Shown piece by piece: positions 8,809-18,423 of a DNA stretch of 64,000 bases. Below the pieces are notes generated by a model, which had not been told where the DNA came from, did not search any database, and saw only the letters and a program-made list of their open reading frames with translations. Numbering within the stretch: position 1 is the stretch's first letter; each line of letters starts with the position of its first letter. A program made the position numbers and the translations under genes. This DNA comes from Bacteroidales bacterium (GTDB lineage Bacteria > Bacteroidota > Bacteroidia > Bacteroidales > VadinHA17). The stretch spans positions 124,001 through 188,000 of the forward strand of contig PLLO01000016.1 in NCBI GenBank assembly GCA_003142255.1, written 5' to 3'.

Positions 8809-9537
8809 ATGAAATATGTAACTATCTTATTTGCCTGCCTGGTCGTAATCGGGCTTGCAACATCTTGCAAAGTAAAAGAGAAGACAGCTAAATCAGCTGA
8901 TCAGGGCTTTGTTTCAATTTTCGACGGTAAGACCGCAAATGGCTGGAGAGGATACAATAAACCGGCTTTTCCTGCAACTGGATGGGAAGTAATTGACGGT
9001 ACTCTTCATTGCATCGGCTCCGGTGCAGGTGAAGCAGGAGGGGGCGGAGGCGATATCATCTACGATAAGAAACTGAGCAACTTCGAGTTATCACTTGAAT
9101 GGAAAATCTCTGAAGGCGGAAACAGCGGGATATTCATCCTTGCACAGGAGATACCGGATACCCCTATTTATGAGTCTTCTCCGGAAATGCAGATCCTTGA
9201 CAATGAAAGGCACCCCGATGCCAAGCTTGGCAAGAACGGGAACAGGATGGCTGGTTCACTTTATGACCTGATACCTGCAGTACCACAGAATACAAAACCG
9301 GCCGGACAATGGAACAAGATAAGTATTATATGCTACCAGGGTACGGTGGTTTATAATCAGAACGGCGCGAATGTTGTTGAATATCATCTCTGGACTGACG
9401 CCTGGAAGAAGATGGTCGCAGACTCCAAATTCAAAGATTGGCAGTGGTTTATCAATATGGCAAAAGAAGGATATATCGGATTACAGGATCATGGCAATGA
9501 CGTCTGGTTCCGTAATATTAAGCTCAAAATGATGTAA
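8809..9537 (+). CDS. DUF1080 (3-keto-disaccharide hydrolase-like) lipoprotein
   Basis: A 242-residue lipoprotein; the signal peptide ends in the lipobox LATSC with Cys20. The mature part begins FVSIFDGKTANGWRGY and contains the DUF1080 core with GNSGIFILAQ and YESSPEMQILDN, a concanavalin-like jelly roll. The family includes 3-keto-glycoside hydrolases that act together with Gfo/Idh/MocA oxidases, which fits the gene directly upstream. The ATG at 8809 is used because it gives a proper lipoprotein signal; a TTG further upstream is less likely. Confidence 0.85.
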   Translation: MKYVTILFACLVVIGLATSCKVKEKTAKSADQGFVSIFDGKTANGWRGYNKPAFPATGWEVIDGTLHCIGSGAGEAGGGGGDIIYDKKLSNFELSLEWKISEGGNSGIFILAQEIPDTPIYESSPEMQILDNERHPDAKLGKNGNRMAGSLYDLIPAVPQNTKPAGQWNKISIICYQGTVVYNQNGANVVEYHLWTDAWKKMVADSKFKDWQWFINMAKEGYIGLQDHGNDVWFRNIKLKMM

Positions 9538-9544
9538 TTAACTT

Positions 9545-9690
9545 GCCCCCCATCCCCCCTGAAGGGGGGTTAAAACGGAGCCAGGTATTAATGTCTGGCT
9601 CTTTTTATTCTCAGTTTGCTTGAATATGGGTTAAATATAGTCAACTAAATTTTATTGATTTTCAGGCCCCCTTCAGGGGGTCGGGGGGCT
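9545..9690. repeat. C/G-rich inverted repeat pair between convergent genes
   Basis: Two similar C-rich palindromes face each other: CCCCCC-at-CCCCCCTGAAGGGGGG at 9545-9570 and CCCCCTTCAGGGGG-tc-GGGGGG at 9666-9689. They flank about 90 bp that includes a terminator. The first starts 8 bp after the DUF1080 stop codon and the second contains the stop codon of the HD-domain gene. Related C-rich repeats sit at 24157-24182 and 47289-47387. Confidence 0.7.
9578..9606 (+). terminator. rho-independent terminator
   Basis: GAGCCAG and CTGGCTC form a 7-bp stem around a 10-nt loop and are followed by TTTTT. It would end transcription of the oxidoreductase/DUF1080 operon. Confidence 0.75.
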
Positions 9691-10260
9691 ACCTTTTAAT
9701 CCGATCTCCTCAGCAACTGCCCTCATCCCCATTATGCAATCGGTTATCAGGTCATCAAGGCTTACGCCCAGCATGGCAGCACCTTTTTCAATCACCGATC
9801 TGTCGACCCCGGCAGCAAATCTTTTATCACTCCACTTTTTTTTAACTGATCTTGACTCCATATCAAGAACGCTCCTTGAAGGTCTTACGAGCGCGCTCGT
9901 TGCTACAAGTCCGGTAAGCTCATCAATTGCATATATTGTCTTTTCGAGTCTTGTAACAGGCTCTATATCCGTGACGAGGCCCCAGCCATGACTCAAAACA
10001 GCCCTTATATAATCTTCAGGCCATCCGTTCTCTTCAAGGATCTTTTTGGTCATGGTGCAATGCTGCTCAGGATACATTTCATAATCGAGATCATGAATAA
10101 GTCCGATGATACCCCATTTTTCCTGGTCTTCGCCTGATTTTACCGCCATGTATCTCATCACACCCTCGACGGCCAGAGCATGCCTGTAAAGGCTTTCTGA
10201 CTTGTTGTATTTTCTGAATAGCTCAAGGGCATCTTCCCGTGTCGGTTGATTTGAAGGCAT
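9673..10260 (-). CDS. HD-domain phosphohydrolase
   Basis: A 195-residue HD protein with the metal-binding His of YRHALAVEG, the HD pair in LIHDLDYEMYPEQH and a further SHGWGL motif. Members of this HDIG-type group hydrolyse nucleotides or related phosphoesters; the substrate is unknown here. The gene stands alone. The last six residues (GSPPTP) and the stop codon are encoded inside a C-rich palindromic repeat, so the C-terminus seems to have been rewritten by repeat insertion. Confidence 0.8.
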   Translation of the reverse strand: MPSNQPTREDALELFRKYNKSESLYRHALAVEGVMRYMAVKSGEDQEKWGIIGLIHDLDYEMYPEQHCTMTKKILEENGWPEDYIRAVLSHGWGLVTDIEPVTRLEKTIYAIDELTGLVATSALVRPSRSVLDMESRSVKKKWSDKRFAAGVDRSVIEKGAAMLGVSLDDLITDCIMGMRAVAEEIGLKGSPPTP

Positions 10261-10305
10261 AATTATATTATAATATGATATGATATGATTGAAACTGACT
10301 GTACT

Positions 10306-13300
10306 CTATTTTATTTTAACGACAGGTATGGTTTGGGTCTTGCTGCCAAACCTTATTCTGAGATAATAAACCGCGGGCCCTATTTTCAGATCACTGATCG
10401 TAATGACATTCCTTCCTTCAGTGATCTCCTTTTCGAAATCAGTTATAAGCACACCCATTGTACTCGTAAGGGTGAAATGTGCACTGGTGTCTGCATTGGA
10501 GTTGATCGTAATCTGAAATTCATCTGTAAACGGGTTCGGACTTACCGTTAATGGCTCCAGAATATCGGTATGCACGATAACTGTCCTCACTGTGTCGTTC
10601 TTAAGATAAACATCATTATTATTAAAGCTATAGGCAGTGATTTTAAAAATACCATAATGGGTGAGGTCTGCCGGTTTTTTAAATGTAACCGTCACGGTGT
10701 CAAAGGGTACAAGACGCTGGTCAAAATACTGGCTGACAGGCAGAAGGTCATTGATTGTGTAGGCCAGATTAAAACCTTTTATCGTATCAGGTGCCACATT
10801 AAGCAATTTAACAACCACAGGTTCTGAACCCATGGTCTCTTTCTTAACCGGTGAAACAATCCTCACAGCAAGTATGTCTTTTGATATATATCTTACTGAG
10901 CTTGACCGAGAAAAATCTATCATATCGACCATTGCCATGTCCGACCCGGCTGAAACATTGCCGTCTTTGGAATAGATCCATTCCATCTTATTATACCCGG
11001 CAGGTACAAAAATAACGGCATTTGTCCAGGGGATTTCACCCGATTTTCTGAAATTGGAAACAACAACGTCATTGAGCTTGAAAGTGAGATAGTCATAGCC
11101 TGATTCAGAGGAAACTTTGTACCAGAATTTAAGTGAATCGGGAGCATCGTAATATGTCTTGATTACCAGCGAAGATGACTGGTTATGGGTTATGGAACCT
11201 GACTGGGCGGCTATCCTTCCGTCATAAGGATCAACGGCATTCAATTTCCAGGGGATGGTGCTTCTGTTGATCCATGGAAATGCGCGGAACGTGGATGATT
11301 CAAATGACTCCTGGATTTGTCCAACCTTGAACGAAAAATCCTTATTTATATTGATTGATCCGCAGTTTAACTGGGTCAGTAGATTAATGGAAGTCCCAAT
11401 ACTGGTATTCTCTGAAAGCTTAACAGGTACAGTGACATTAGTGGTTGATTCTGCAGTCAGCTCGCCGGAATTTTTAGTAGGCGGCTCCAGAAGAGTAAGA
11501 TCCTGTGATGCAGAACTGATGGTAAACAATCCTGAAGAGCTGCTGGTTCCAAGGTTGCTGATATTGAAGACAAGATTTACGGTTTCCCCCGGATCAGGAA
11601 CACAATTGCCGTTTCCAGTAACCGAATCATCAATAATTAATCCGGTTATATCGAGTTTTGGAGCATGTGTACATATATCGATCTTATATCTTTTCTCTCC
11701 AATGGCATCCTTTAAAACCAGATCAATTGTGATCACTCCAAGGTCAGGTACATTCCCGGAAATTATAAGTGGAAACAAATTGTTTAGGATCGCTTCTCCT
11801 CCTGCTGACAGTGTACCTATCATAACCGAATCGCTCAAAATCGAAACCCATGGCGAGGTTGACGATATCTTTGCAAAAAGACCGCTTACCGGGTGAGTTC
11901 CCGAATTGGAGACTACAAGGTTTAGCATAATTCCTTCACCAAAGTCGGCTAAACCATCATTATTGCCTGCTGAATCAGTTATACCGGAACTTTTCAGGTT
12001 TACAAATTCTTTATGGTTATCTGAAATATATATTTTCTTTATCAGAGGTTTCCTGTTCTGACCTGTAATTATAATGAGGCAGGAATCATTTGATAAACTA
12101 GGGAGATCAAGGCTTACAGATCCTGAAGCGCTTGCAAAGGAAGCATCCCATAGCGTATCGAAATGTGAAACGGCTATGTAAGAAAATGGTTCTGAAACCA
12201 GCGAAAACTTAGTAAGATTATTTGGAAGGGTGTCAGGAAGCGCAATACTAAAAGAATCGGGCTGGCTTATTATCGGTATCACGCTCGGATCGCCGATGAG
12301 GTTGTAGGTCTCCCAGTAAGATTTCTTTCTCGGACTTGTACTTGCACTTACAGAAAGGTTGCCAGCAAAATTCACCTGTCCCATCGTTATATACCAGTCA
12401 GAGGCTGCTTCGCCATGGGTATGGAAAAGCCGATCCAGTGCACCCAGACCTGTTGTCTCGTACGTGGGATTACTGGCTATGGTTCCTACGCCTACAGCCC
12501 AGTAATAATCTTCATCCCAGTAAGAACTAACTGAACAACCTATAAAACCGATTGCTCCTTTATCCTGCGACGTGACCATTTTGTTCCCAAAAGATCCAGT
12601 GGTATAGAAAGATGCTGTTTCACAAGCGTTACTTATTATAAATGGATACATATCCTTGTTGACAAAGTTAGTAATATCACTTGTCGTTATAGAAGGACCA
12701 AGCCATGCGTCATAAACCCCATGCCCGGTATAGTTCAAAAATGAAATGCCTTTATTTATGATCTTTATTATTGAATCTCTTGTTGAAGAAGGAAATGGAT
12801 AATAAAAGTGATAACCATTAATCCGGTTCGCTGGATTAAAGTAGTTGGTAAGTCCGTAATATGCCTGCCCGTTAGTATAATTTTCGTGATCGCTGTCACC
12901 TCCGGCAGTGATAAGGGCATTATCATAAAATTTATTGGAAGCCTTGAAGTCAAACTTCTCATATTGAATTATTTTGTTCAGAACTGTTTTTACCTCAGTG
13001 GTGTCCTTTACTGGCAGCCTTCCTTCAAACATATCGGGAATATAATCACCGTTTCCGTCAAATTCTCCATAGTACATATCGGTGCTATAATTTCCACCTG
13101 AGTAATACGGGATTCTTGAAACGTCACCAAGAATGAGAAGATACTCAGGAGGAGGGTTGTCAGCAGTCGACGAATTATAAATGTTTGTCAGCGTGTTCTT
13201 TATGGCGGTATAGTTGTCGCCTGCAAATGCAGCACCCTTGTACAGGACCTCAACACGGAATCCCTTCTGTGTCTTCCACTTTACAAACGGCTTTATCTGT

Positions 13301-14082
13301 TTCCTGAATGCAGTATCGGTAAGTATTATCATTCTAACCGGTTTATCTGAATAGCCGGGTACCACATTTTCGGGATTATAATTGAGAACACCTTTGCCGA
13401 TAGTCTCACTAAAAAGTCTTGATTCAGGTATTGCTGATTTGGATGAAGCTTTCCCGTCAGGCACAAAGGTTATTTCAATTTTCATTGAAGTGATAACCGA
13501 AAGCCGGTTCGAATGAGGGTTATATCTGACCGGTGAAATAATGACGCTTGCGAGCTTCTTATGCCTTACAATTCCAATCGGTTCTATTCTTACCGTATCT
13601 GAATTAAGGTAATCCCTGACAGCATATGTACTTTTATCCAGTGTAAAAGGATGTCTTCTCTGCAGACTATCTTTGGTTTCACCCTCCTGAACCGGGTATA
13701 AAAAGCCTCTGATCCGTTTCCTTGAAGGCTTCATTTCTGTGGTACTCACGCCGGAGATCATCGTTTTGCATGAATATCCTTCCGGAACCTCTATAAGCCG
13801 GCTTAAAACCGGAAGTTCAGGTTTCCCTACTTCCGAAGTCGGTATATGACCGGGTATACTTGCCCTGAAATAAGTTCCGTCAATAGTTGTGAATGACTTA
13901 AGATTAAGCTCTGATAATGTGTAGTTTATGATAAGAGAGTGGTCAGTTGATACAACAGTATTTTCCTTGCCGCCAGGGTTGAATGAATATCTGAAACTCC
14001 TGGAAGTCTGACCCGCCACAGTGGTGGCAAAAGCCATAAAAAGGACAAGTAATTTTACTTGTTTAAATTTCCCTAAACGCAT
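10306..14082 (-). CDS. secreted C25 (gingipain-like) cysteine protease with type IX sorting domain
   Basis: A 1258-residue protein with a signal peptide (about residues 1-25), a propeptide region, and a peptidase C25 domain in which NYTGHG carries the catalytic His (about 454) and ISNACETASF the catalytic Cys (about 487). It continues with immunoglobulin-like beta domains and ends with a T9SS type A sorting domain beginning VSPNPFTDEF and closing with YYLRI...VVKIK. Such proteins are exported by the Sec and then the type IX system, and are attached to or released from the cell surface. The ATG at 14082 is used because it is directly upstream of the hydrophobic signal; an upstream ATG at 14124 adds an unlikely lead. 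Confidence 0.9.
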   Translation of the reverse strand: MRLGKFKQVKLLVLFMAFATTVAGQTSRSFRYSFNPGGKENTVVSTDHSLIINYTLSELNLKSFTTIDGTYFRASIPGHIPTSEVGKPELPVLSRLIEVPEGYSCKTMISGVSTTEMKPSRKRIRGFLYPVQEGETKDSLQRRHPFTLDKSTYAVRDYLNSDTVRIEPIGIVRHKKLASVIISPVRYNPHSNRLSVITSMKIEITFVPDGKASSKSAIPESRLFSETIGKGVLNYNPENVVPGYSDKPVRMIILTDTAFRKQIKPFVKWKTQKGFRVEVLYKGAAFAGDNYTAIKNTLTNIYNSSTADNPPPEYLLILGDVSRIPYYSGGNYSTDMYYGEFDGNGDYIPDMFEGRLPVKDTTEVKTVLNKIIQYEKFDFKASNKFYDNALITAGGDSDHENYTNGQAYYGLTNYFNPANRINGYHFYYPFPSSTRDSIIKIINKGISFLNYTGHGVYDAWLGPSITTSDITNFVNKDMYPFIISNACETASFYTTGSFGNKMVTSQDKGAIGFIGCSVSSYWDEDYYWAVGVGTIASNPTYETTGLGALDRLFHTHGEAASDWYITMGQVNFAGNLSVSASTSPRKKSYWETYNLIGDPSVIPIISQPDSFSIALPDTLPNNLTKFSLVSEPFSYIAVSHFDTLWDASFASASGSVSLDLPSLSNDSCLIIITGQNRKPLIKKIYISDNHKEFVNLKSSGITDSAGNNDGLADFGEGIMLNLVVSNSGTHPVSGLFAKISSTSPWVSILSDSVMIGTLSAGGEAILNNLFPLIISGNVPDLGVITIDLVLKDAIGEKRYKIDICTHAPKLDITGLIIDDSVTGNGNCVPDPGETVNLVFNISNLGTSSSSGLFTISSASQDLTLLEPPTKNSGELTAESTTNVTVPVKLSENTSIGTSINLLTQLNCGSININKDFSFKVGQIQESFESSTFRAFPWINRSTIPWKLNAVDPYDGRIAAQSGSITHNQSSSLVIKTYYDAPDSLKFWYKVSSESGYDYLTFKLNDVVVSNFRKSGEIPWTNAVIFVPAGYNKMEWIYSKDGNVSAGSDMAMVDMIDFSRSSSVRYISKDILAVRIVSPVKKETMGSEPVVVKLLNVAPDTIKGFNLAYTINDLLPVSQYFDQRLVPFDTVTVTFKKPADLTHYGIFKITAYSFNNNDVYLKNDTVRTVIVHTDILEPLTVSPNPFTDEFQITINSNADTSAHFTLTSTMGVLITDFEKEITEGRNVITISDLKIGPAVYYLRIRFGSKTQTIPVVKIK

Positions 14083-14162
14083 CAGTGTTAAATAATTAAC
14101 GCTGTACCTAAATTCCCGGAGCAAGTTATTAAAAATTCAACATAAAACGAATGTTAGGATAA

Positions 14163-14170
14163 TAAATTTG
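14163..14170 (+). promoter_or_regulatory. putative Bacteroidota -7 promoter box
   Basis: TAAATTTG matches the TAnnTTTG -7 consensus of Bacteroidota and lies 60 bp upstream of the propeller/SpoIIE gene. No clear -33 TTG is seen, so this is tentative. Confidence 0.35.
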
Positions 14171-14230
14171 ATTAAAATAATAAGATTCGTATTTTTATAG
14201 TTAATTTGATTGACGAACATAAAAAACGAT

Positions 14231-17200
14231 ATGAAAAGATTCGCCGTTTTTTTGATAGTGAACCTTCTTTTTACCGTATTGCCCGCACAGGTAAATAAGT
14301 TTGGAACTCCTCTTTCTAAAAGTTACCCTATGCAGGTAACGCAAGGCTCAGAGAATAACTATTGTATAACAAAAGATAAATTCGGGGTAATTTATTTTGG
14401 CAATGATAACAATCTTGTTCTGAGATTCGATGGCAGCAAATGGTCAACTATACCGCTTAATCCTGAAAATGAAACCTTCGTCAGGGCACTTTGTGCCGAT
14501 GACAAAGGAATAATATACCTGGGAGGAGCCAGTGAATTCGGATATATTGAACCTGACTCTACCGGAAAGCAGGTTTATGTTTCTTTGACCGGACGAATTG
14601 CAACAGCTGCAGATATTACTTATGCTGGGAAGGACACTTCTATTACTCAGGGAAGTGCAGATTTTAAGTTTTCGATCGGGGAAATTCAATCAATTATAAT
14701 CAATAATTCGATAGTCTATTTTATGAGCCGCAGGAGCCTCATCATTTATGATACGAATAATGACAGCCTCAGTTATGTTAACCTGAGGGAGCTGGGCTAC
14801 AGGCAATTTGAGAGGATGTTCTTAATTGAGGGCAAGATAATGCTCGGGAGCAATGTATTTGGATTATTTGAGTATACGGGAGGGAAAATAGTTCAGATGC
14901 CGGGTGGTGAGTTTTTCAAACTGAAGACGTGTTTGTCAATTCTTCCATTTTCAGATAATGAAGTCATTGTCGGGACTGATAAAGCAAGTATATACCGTTA
15001 CAATTTTTCCACAGGGGTAGTTGACAGCAGCTTCGTTGATCCTGATATGTTCAAAACATTTAAGAATGGCCGTATTTACAACGGAGTCAGACTCCTTACG
15101 GGCGATTTTATCTTTGGCACGATGGACGATGGCTTGTATGAATTTGATAAGACCGGCAAATATATTGGACACTGGACTGCACAGAACACGAACATGCTCG
15201 ACAATTCAGTTTACGCTCTATATACAGATTCAAAAGTAAATTCGGAATTGTGGATATGCACCACGGCTTCGATAACTAAAATCTACGTAAACCTGCCGTT
15301 TACTGAGATTTCCGAAAAGGAGGGTATTAAGGGCAGTATAAACAGCTTCTGCAAATTCAGTGGTTCGACCTATGTGGCAACCAACATTGGCTTATTCAAG
15401 AGCATGGTTACTGATTCCGGAACTGTTGTCTATAAGTTGTTCAATAACATTTCATCTGAAATATTTCCTTTGATAAAAGCCACAGTTGAAAAGGATAGCT
15501 TCCTCCTGGCAGGAAGTATTGATGGTGTTTACAGGATCGACAAAAACGGAATCATATCTATTATCAAAGGTAATAAGATCATAACAGATCTTGAAACAAT
15601 CAGGATCGGATTTATAGCAAGAAGTATCCTTCAGTCTAAAATAAAGCCAAATAGATTCTATTTCGGAAAAAAAGCCCAGGGACTTATTACTCTTGATTTT
15701 GAAAACGGCCGCTGGAAACATATCAATAACATTTCCGGGGCTGATGGGATGGTCCTTTATATGAGCGAGCTGGACAATGGCGACCTTATCCTGATGTATA
15801 AGTACCCTGACGGTCTGTATAAGGTGCCTTTCAACGGTACCCAGCAAATCAGGTACAATTCTGAAAAAGGTATACCTGACGTTAGTCTTACATCCCTCGA
15901 CAAGATCAACGGAGAGGTTGTCTTGTCGACCGGTAATGGGCTGTTCAAGCTGAATGAGAAAAACGATTCATGGGAACCATGTGACTACCTGACAGGTGGA
16001 TATTCAAAAAACAGATATATCGATGGAATTTATAATAGCCCGAAGGGTGGTTTATGGGTTACAACCAAGGAAGAAAGATATAATGATATCTTTTTTGAAC
16101 GCCGCAATGACTCAATAGTAAACCATAAAAGCGGCAACCTGGCACTTATTCCTGAGGGGAGTTTTACATTTGTGACATCTATAGACGGACGAACCTGGAT
16201 TCCGAAATCAAAGTCTATCTATGTTGTCGACGAATCAAGGTTGACTGAGACTATCCCCAGTGCCCGGACCCTGTTTACAAAAATCTTAAAGCTGTCGCGC
16301 GGCACAAGTTCCATTATCATGGCAGATAACTTTGTGAAGGTTGATTCTGATAACAGAAGATATCCGATAAACTTTGATCCTTTACCAAAGCCACAGGAAT
16401 TCAACTATAAATATAATTCCCTTTCATTCTACTGGACAACACCATATATGATCCAGGAAGAGAATATCCTTTACAGTTACAAGCTGGACGGATTTGATAA
16501 CGACTGGTCGAAATGGGATAAGGTAAGCTATAAGGATTATACAAACCTCCCATTCGGAAAATATACTTTCCATGTAAAAGGACTGACTTTCACTAATATT
16601 GAAACCGCTGAAGCTTCCTATAGCTTCAGCATTCTTAAGCCATGGTACCTTACAACGTGGATGATAATTCTTTATATTATTGCTACCATTCTCGGCATAC
16701 TCGGAATAATTGCAGCATATACCAAACGACTGAAAAATGAAAATATCAGGCTCGAAGGTGTTGTTGCGGAACGTACTGCCGTTGTTGTAAAACAGAAGGA
16801 AGAACTTGAATCAAGCATCCATTACGCAAGCCGGATCCAGATGGCCCTTCTTCCTTCCCAGAAGGTTCTTTCCGATAACATCAAGAACTACTTTGTCCTG
16901 TTCAAGCCGCGCGATATTGTCAGCGGAGATTTTTACTGGATGACTAAAAAGAATGAAAGACTTTATGTTGTTGCAGCTGACTGTACCGGTCATGGTGTTC
17001 CCGGCGCTTTTATGAGCCTGCTCGGCATGTCATTCCTCGATGAGATAATCGGCAAGCAGCCGGCTCCGCGTGCCGATGCCATTCTAAACCAGCTCAGGCT
17101 GCATATAACCGATTCATTGAAGCAGGTGGGCGGCGATGATGAAGCAAAAGATGGTATGGACATGGCGCTGCTGGTAATTGATTTTACAAACCAGAGGATT

Positions 17201-17632
17201 GAATTCTCGGGGGCTTATAATCCATGCTTCAGGGTAAGGCGCCTTTCCGAGAATGAAGCACCTAAGTACGAGGTGGATTCTGATGAAAGACCGGACGGAA
17301 CAATGTCAAACGGCAAGTACCTTCTCGAAACAATATATGCAAGTAAAATGCCTATAGGTATTTCTTCGAGAATGAATGAGGATTTCGTTTTTTACGACTG
17401 GGCACTTGAAAGGGGTGTATCATATTACCTCTTCTCAGATGGATATATCGATCAGTTCGGAGGAGAGCACGGGCGAAAGTTCATGAAGAAGAACTTTAAG
17501 AAGCTGATCCTTGAGATCCAGGATTATCCGATGAATAAACAAAAGGAGCTCCTCGAAAAGAACCTTAAGGACTGGATGGGACAAGTTCCCCAGATTGATG
17601 ATATACTGGTTATGGGTATCAGAACTGAATGA
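14231..17632 (+). CDS. beta-propeller sensor with SpoIIE-type PP2C phosphatase output
   Basis: A 1133-residue protein. A signal peptide is followed by a long periplasmic region of two-component-regulator propeller repeats (to about 715), a Y_Y_Y domain (about 720-803, with YSYKLDGFDNDWSKW), one membrane helix (about 805-828), a short coiled coil, and a cytoplasmic SpoIIE/PP2C phosphatase (about 870-1133, with VSGDFYW, DCTGHGVPGAFMSLLG and DDILVMGI). The periplasmic half is the one used by hybrid two-component sensors for carbohydrates, but the histidine kinase is replaced by a phosphatase. It probably controls an anti-sigma/anti-anti-sigma switch; no such partner is in the window. The ATG at 14231 places the signal peptide at the N-terminus. 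Confidence 0.88.
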   Translation: MKRFAVFLIVNLLFTVLPAQVNKFGTPLSKSYPMQVTQGSENNYCITKDKFGVIYFGNDNNLVLRFDGSKWSTIPLNPENETFVRALCADDKGIIYLGGASEFGYIEPDSTGKQVYVSLTGRIATAADITYAGKDTSITQGSADFKFSIGEIQSIIINNSIVYFMSRRSLIIYDTNNDSLSYVNLRELGYRQFERMFLIEGKIMLGSNVFGLFEYTGGKIVQMPGGEFFKLKTCLSILPFSDNEVIVGTDKASIYRYNFSTGVVDSSFVDPDMFKTFKNGRIYNGVRLLTGDFIFGTMDDGLYEFDKTGKYIGHWTAQNTNMLDNSVYALYTDSKVNSELWICTTASITKIYVNLPFTEISEKEGIKGSINSFCKFSGSTYVATNIGLFKSMVTDSGTVVYKLFNNISSEIFPLIKATVEKDSFLLAGSIDGVYRIDKNGIISIIKGNKIITDLETIRIGFIARSILQSKIKPNRFYFGKKAQGLITLDFENGRWKHINNISGADGMVLYMSELDNGDLILMYKYPDGLYKVPFNGTQQIRYNSEKGIPDVSLTSLDKINGEVVLSTGNGLFKLNEKNDSWEPCDYLTGGYSKNRYIDGIYNSPKGGLWVTTKEERYNDIFFERRNDSIVNHKSGNLALIPEGSFTFVTSIDGRTWIPKSKSIYVVDESRLTETIPSARTLFTKILKLSRGTSSIIMADNFVKVDSDNRRYPINFDPLPKPQEFNYKYNSLSFYWTTPYMIQEENILYSYKLDGFDNDWSKWDKVSYKDYTNLPFGKYTFHVKGLTFTNIETAEASYSFSILKPWYLTTWMIILYIIATILGILGIIAAYTKRLKNENIRLEGVVAERTAVVVKQKEELESSIHYASRIQMALLPSQKVLSDNIKNYFVLFKPRDIVSGDFYWMTKKNERLYVVAADCTGHGVPGAFMSLLGMSFLDEIIGKQPAPRADAILNQLRLHITDSLKQVGGDDEAKDGMDMALLVIDFTNQRIEFSGAYNPCFRVRRLSENEAPKYEVDSDERPDGTMSNGKYLLETIYASKMPIGISSRMNEDFVFYDWALERGVSYYLFSDGYIDQFGGEHGRKFMKKNFKKLILEIQDYPMNKQKELLEKNLKDWMGQVPQIDDILVMGIRTE

Positions 17633-17684
17633 TGCCTGTCTGTTTTACTCATTACTTTAATAATTTTTAACCAAATCTTTGGCT

Positions 17685-18416
17685 ATGATTGTGAGAATTA
17701 TTGCACTTTTAACAATTATGACGATGACTGTTCCATCATTTTCTCAGGGCAACCCTTCTTCCGACAAGTTAACCTCCTCGGCAGGTATAATTGAAATGAA
17801 TTTTATAGGACATGCATCATTGATGTTCAATATGAACAGTTTCATAGTTTATATTGACCCGGTCAGCTCAATGGGTAATTATAACAATATGCCTAAAGCT
17901 GACCTGGTGCTTGTTACACATGAACATTCCGATCATCTGGATGCAAGTCTGATCAAAAGCCTCAGTAAGCCGGAAACAGTCGTTATCTGCAATGAAGCTT
18001 CGCTTTCCGGGTTGCCATCGGCACAGGCAATGAAAAACGGGGACAGGAAAAATATCAATGGAATTGAGGTGGAAGCTTTGCCGGCTTATAATATTGTCAA
18101 CATGCGTGCTCCCGGACAACCTTTCCACCCTAAGGGAAACGGGAACGGATATATAATCACTTTCGGTGACAAGCGTATTTATGTTGCAGGTGATACTGAA
18201 AATACCCCGGAGATGAAGGCACTGAAGAATATCGATGTAGCGTTCCTGCCTATGAATCTGCCTTATACAATGACCCCTTCAATGGTTGCCGATGCAGCCA
18301 TCGCCTTCAGGCCAAAAATACTTTATCCATACCATTTCGGAAATACGAAAACAAGCGAGATTGTTGATTTACTGAAAAATACAGATATAGAAGTGCGCAT
18401 AAGAGACCTTAAATAG
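17685..18416 (+). CDS. secreted MBL-fold metal-dependent hydrolase
   Basis: A 243-residue protein with a signal peptide and a metallo-beta-lactamase fold of the UlaG/UPF0173 type. The metal motif is THEHSDHLD, with a later AGDTENTPEM that supplies the bridging Asp, and the C-terminal YPYHFG His. The family hydrolyses phosphoesters or lactones of unknown identity. Seven bp separate it from the Tat-exported aldo/keto reductase, so they likely share a transcript and perhaps a periplasmic role. Confidence 0.8.
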   Translation: MIVRIIALLTIMTMTVPSFSQGNPSSDKLTSSAGIIEMNFIGHASLMFNMNSFIVYIDPVSSMGNYNNMPKADLVLVTHEHSDHLDASLIKSLSKPETVVICNEASLSGLPSAQAMKNGDRKNINGIEVEALPAYNIVNMRAPGQPFHPKGNGNGYIITFGDKRIYVAGDTENTPEMKALKNIDVAFLPMNLPYTMTPSMVADAAIAFRPKILYPYHFGNTKTSEIVDLLKNTDIEVRIRDLK

Positions 18417-18423
18417 TTTTAGA

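Noticed and set aside
10261-10290. Tandem ATATG units as a regulatory repeat
   Set aside because: Only three short units in an AT-rich gap; could be chance.
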